Part shown: positions 61,857 to 64,000 of the stretch, piece after piece
Position numbering within the stretch: the stretch's first letter is position 1
Layout of the letters: each line of letters starts with the position of its first letter
Source of the DNA: Novosphingobium clariflavum
GTDB taxonomy: Bacteria; Pseudomonadota; Alphaproteobacteria; Sphingomonadales; Sphingomonadaceae
Direction: 5' to 3'
Assembly (NCBI RefSeq): GCF_026420865.1
Contig: NZ_JAPCWC010000003.1
Span: 342,779-406,778 of the forward strand
DNA length: 64,000 bases
Translations under genes and position numbers: made by a program
The notes under the pieces: generated by a model
The model's database searches: none
Seen by the model: only the letters and a program-made list of their open reading frames with translations
Told to the model about the DNA's origin: nothing

Positions 61857-63929
61857 TCAGGCGACCGCGCTATGTTCGTCACCGGGCTGGGCGAAATAGG
61901 CGGGAACGTCATCCGCCTCGATCGGTTTGCTGTAGTAGTAGCCCTGGAGGTGGGTGCAGCCGGCGTCGAGGGTGGCGCCGATCAGGTGTTCCTCGCTGAT
62001 CCCCTCAGCCACCACTTCGGCGCCGACATGGCGGGCCATGGTGACGGCTGCTTCCAGCACTGCCATCGAGGCCGGGTCCTGGCCGAGATCCATGACGAGG
62101 CTACGATCCAGCTTCATGCGGTCGAACTTGAAGCTCTTGACCATCGAAAGCGACGAATAGCCGGTCCCGAAATCGTCGAGCGCGATGCGGAAGCCGAGGT
62201 TGCGCAAGAGGTTCAGCGTTAGCAGCGCACGTGTGTTTCGTTCGATCGAGAGCGATTCGGTGACTTCGAGGAACAGTCGCTGCGGGGCGATGCCATGGCG
62301 GCTGCAGGCATCGAGCAGGAAAGCACTGAAACCGTCATGCTGGAGTTGCAGCGGCGAGAGGTTGAGGCTCATCGTCATGCCAGGCCAGTGGGCGAAGTCG
62401 GCCAGCGCACGCCGGATGATCCATTCGCCCAAGCGCACCATCTGTCCGCTGCGTTCGGCGGCGGGAATGAAGGTCGAGGGCGGCACTTCGCCCAGATCCG
62501 GGTGGTGCCAGCGCACCAGTGCCTCCACTTCGCCGCCGCCCGCCGTACCGGCTACGGCGTGGATCGGCTGGTAGACCATGCGCAACTGGCCCTGTTCGAA
62601 GGCGCTTTCGAGATCCTTTTCCAGCGCCCGGTCGACGGCGCGTTCCTCGGCCATTTGCGGGGCGAAGCAGGTGGCGGCGTTGCGGCCGCTTTTCTTGGAG
62701 ACATAAAGCGCCATGTCCGCCTGACGCAGCAATTCGTCGATATCGACCGTGGGGGTGCCGCCTCCCGCTTCGGCAACACCAATCGAAACCGTGATTGCCA
62801 CCGAATATTCGCCGAGACTGAAGGGTGTGCGCATGGCGCCGGTGAGGCGCGCGGCGAGCGAATAGGCGGTTTCATCGTCCTCCGGCTCGATGCAGATGGC
62901 AAACTCGTCGCCGCCGACGCGCGCAACGATTCCGGTCTCGCCCAGGGCTGCCTTGAGGCGCGCGCCGATCAGGCGAACCAGATCGTCACCCGCGGCGTGG
63001 CCGTAGTCGTCGTTGATATGCTTGAAGCGGTCGATATCGACGACCATGCAGGCGAAACGGCGGTGCGGCGCGGCACTGAACAGCCAGGCGACGTCTTCCT
63101 GGAAGGCGCGGCGATTCGGCAGGCCGGTTGCGGGGTCGCTGAAGGCAAGGTTCTTCACGGCCTTGGCATTGCGCCGGAAGGTTTCCAGGGGGCCGGAAAG
63201 GTCCTGCAATTCCTTGAGGCGGAACGAACCGATGGCGATGTCGAGGTCGCCGTCCGCAAGGGCTTGCAGGGATCGGTGCATACGCCGGATCGCGGGAAGG
63301 ATGTTGCGGAGCATGTCGAGCAGCACCAGCGAAACGATCAGGATCGTCACCAGGCCGGCGCAGAGCACCAGCAATTGCCAGCGTGCGGTCGATGAGACGA
63401 GGCGCTGCTGCGCAGCCTCGCGGTCGGCGTGGGCACGCTCGACGATACGTTCGGCCAGTGTGGCCATCGCGTCGTTGCGCGATTCGATGCGGGCGACGAG
63501 CGCGCGCCCATTTTTGGTGCCCGATTGGACCTGCATGATTGCGGCGACATGGCGATCGAGATCGGCAAATGGATCGGCCGCTTCCGGCAGATCGTAGAGT
63601 GCCATGCCGCTGTTGCGCAGCTTGCCGAGCCGGTCGCCGATGGCGATGGCGGCATCTGTCAGTTCGTTTCCGGTGTCGTCGTTGGCGGCAAGGCCGCGGT
63701 TGGTGGCCATGCGCAGCTTGCCGACCGCTTCGGCAAACTGGTCAGCGTTTTCGGCAATCGCCGAGGCGTGGACAAGCGCGTCACCATCGTGTCGCAGTCC
63801 GAAGGCCTCGCGCTGGGTGACTACCTGTAGCAGCACGGTGGCCACGACGATGAGTGCGAGCGCGCCGACCAGGCGCGTTTCCAGCGACGAGAAGAGCCGG
63901 CCTATCGCCGGTTTGAAGCAGGACATCAA
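61857..63929 (-). CDS. GGDEF-EAL c-di-GMP enzyme with periplasmic sensor and HAMP-like region
   Basis: A 690-residue protein. TM1 about 20-40 and TM2 about 185-207 flank a helical periplasmic sensor domain; a HAMP-like segment (IRRMHRSLQALADGDLDIAI) leads to GGDEF (DPATGLPNRRAFQED; intact RVGGDEFAIC) and EAL (GEVEALVRWHHP). EAL residues are complete: N in MSLNLSPLQL, E in LEVTES, DDFGTGYSSL, K in RMKLDRSLV, E in VAEGISEE, Q in LQGYYYSKP. It likely tunes c-di-GMP in response to a periplasmic signal. Starts MMSCFKPAIG at 63929; about 70 bases of intergenic DNA remain to the window end. Confidence 0.94.
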   Translation of the reverse strand: MMSCFKPAIGRLFSSLETRLVGALALIVVATVLLQVVTQREAFGLRHDGDALVHASAIAENADQFAEAVGKLRMATNRGLAANDDTGNELTDAAIAIGDRLGKLRNSGMALYDLPEAADPFADLDRHVAAIMQVQSGTKNGRALVARIESRNDAMATLAERIVERAHADREAAQQRLVSSTARWQLLVLCAGLVTILIVSLVLLDMLRNILPAIRRMHRSLQALADGDLDIAIGSFRLKELQDLSGPLETFRRNAKAVKNLAFSDPATGLPNRRAFQEDVAWLFSAAPHRRFACMVVDIDRFKHINDDYGHAAGDDLVRLIGARLKAALGETGIVARVGGDEFAICIEPEDDETAYSLAARLTGAMRTPFSLGEYSVAITVSIGVAEAGGGTPTVDIDELLRQADMALYVSKKSGRNAATCFAPQMAEERAVDRALEKDLESAFEQGQLRMVYQPIHAVAGTAGGGEVEALVRWHHPDLGEVPPSTFIPAAERSGQMVRLGEWIIRRALADFAHWPGMTMSLNLSPLQLQHDGFSAFLLDACSRHGIAPQRLFLEVTESLSIERNTRALLTLNLLRNLGFRIALDDFGTGYSSLSMVKSFKFDRMKLDRSLVMDLGQDPASMAVLEAAVTMARHVGAEVVAEGISEEHLIGATLDAGCTHLQGYYYSKPIEADDVPAYFAQPGDEHSAVA

Positions 63930-64000
63930 AGCACCCGAATTCCTTGCAGGCCCGGACCTGGTGTTTATCTTCCGGTGCCTAATCTGAAACGAGTGGGTGC

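Overview
The window is a 64 kb stretch of chromosome from a high-GC alphaproteobacterium, most probably a sphingomonad (Sphingomonadaceae, Novosphingobium-like). This rests on recognised family content: a DUF6456 protein beside an XRE regulator, an NDUFS4-like complex I subunit, a long-chain polyprenyl diphosphate synthase, a DnaX with a long acidic/Pro-rich N-terminus, a TonB-dependent receptor, GTG/TTG starts and strong GC bias. No 16S gene is present, so genus is inference. Nearly all of it looks like core chromosome: I see no transposase, integrase, CRISPR array or plasmid function.

Layout. 1-3.5 kb: partial sensor-kinase-like gene, Lrp/AsnC regulator, aroQ, an orphan gene-transfer-agent-type holin, tRNA-Pro(GGG), and a striking (GGGAGT)n tract upstream of aroQ. 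3.5-6.5 kb: yajC-secD-secF preprotein translocase operon. 6.6-11 kb: exported DUF885 peptidase-like protein, divergent DUF6456/XRE pair around a palindrome, GT4 glycosyltransferase. 11-19.8 kb: Uup ABC-F ATPase, PepSY protein followed by an OmpR-type regulator and histidine kinase, chorismate mutase, polyprenyl synthase, an exported Ntn amidohydrolase and a TonB-like protein. 19.9-31 kb: GGDEF-EAL protein, HrpB helicase, complex I accessory subunit, tandem palindromic elements, SRP RNA, dnaX-ybaB, GtrA, Lon. 31-39.4 kb: diguanylate cyclase, DUF418 membrane protein, asd, DedA, GFA, alpha/beta hydrolase, M2 peptidase, lipoprotein. 39.5-45.8 kb: large TonB-dependent receptor with a structured leader, an AT-rich intergenic island, AMP nucleosidase, rpsF-rpsR-rplI. 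45.9-53.9 kb: DUF3857/transglutaminase/TPR protein, JmjC-like cupin, PHA depolymerase, GST, orphan flagellin, DUF808. 54-64 kb: an unrecognised 71-aa/341-aa overlapping pair, a divergent Mur-ligase/LD-carboxypeptidase pair fitting murein recycling, fabD-fabG-GNAT, dnaN, and a second GGDEF-EAL protein.

Functional themes are envelope biogenesis and recycling (Sec, Mur ligase, LD-carboxypeptidase, DedA, GtrA, TonB receptor), information processing (dnaX, dnaN, Lon, HrpB, SRP RNA, ribosomal proteins) and signalling (three c-di-GMP genes, one two-component system, one partial kinase).

I found no clear-cut new defence or mobile system. The best candidates for something undescribed are the overlapping 71-aa/341-aa pair (55.0 kb), the XRE/DUF6456 switch with its perfect palindrome (9.1 kb), the guanine-rich hexanucleotide array (2.3 kb) and the stacked hairpins beside the SRP RNA (24.8 kb). 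All functions are assigned by reading motifs by eye; no database search was possible.
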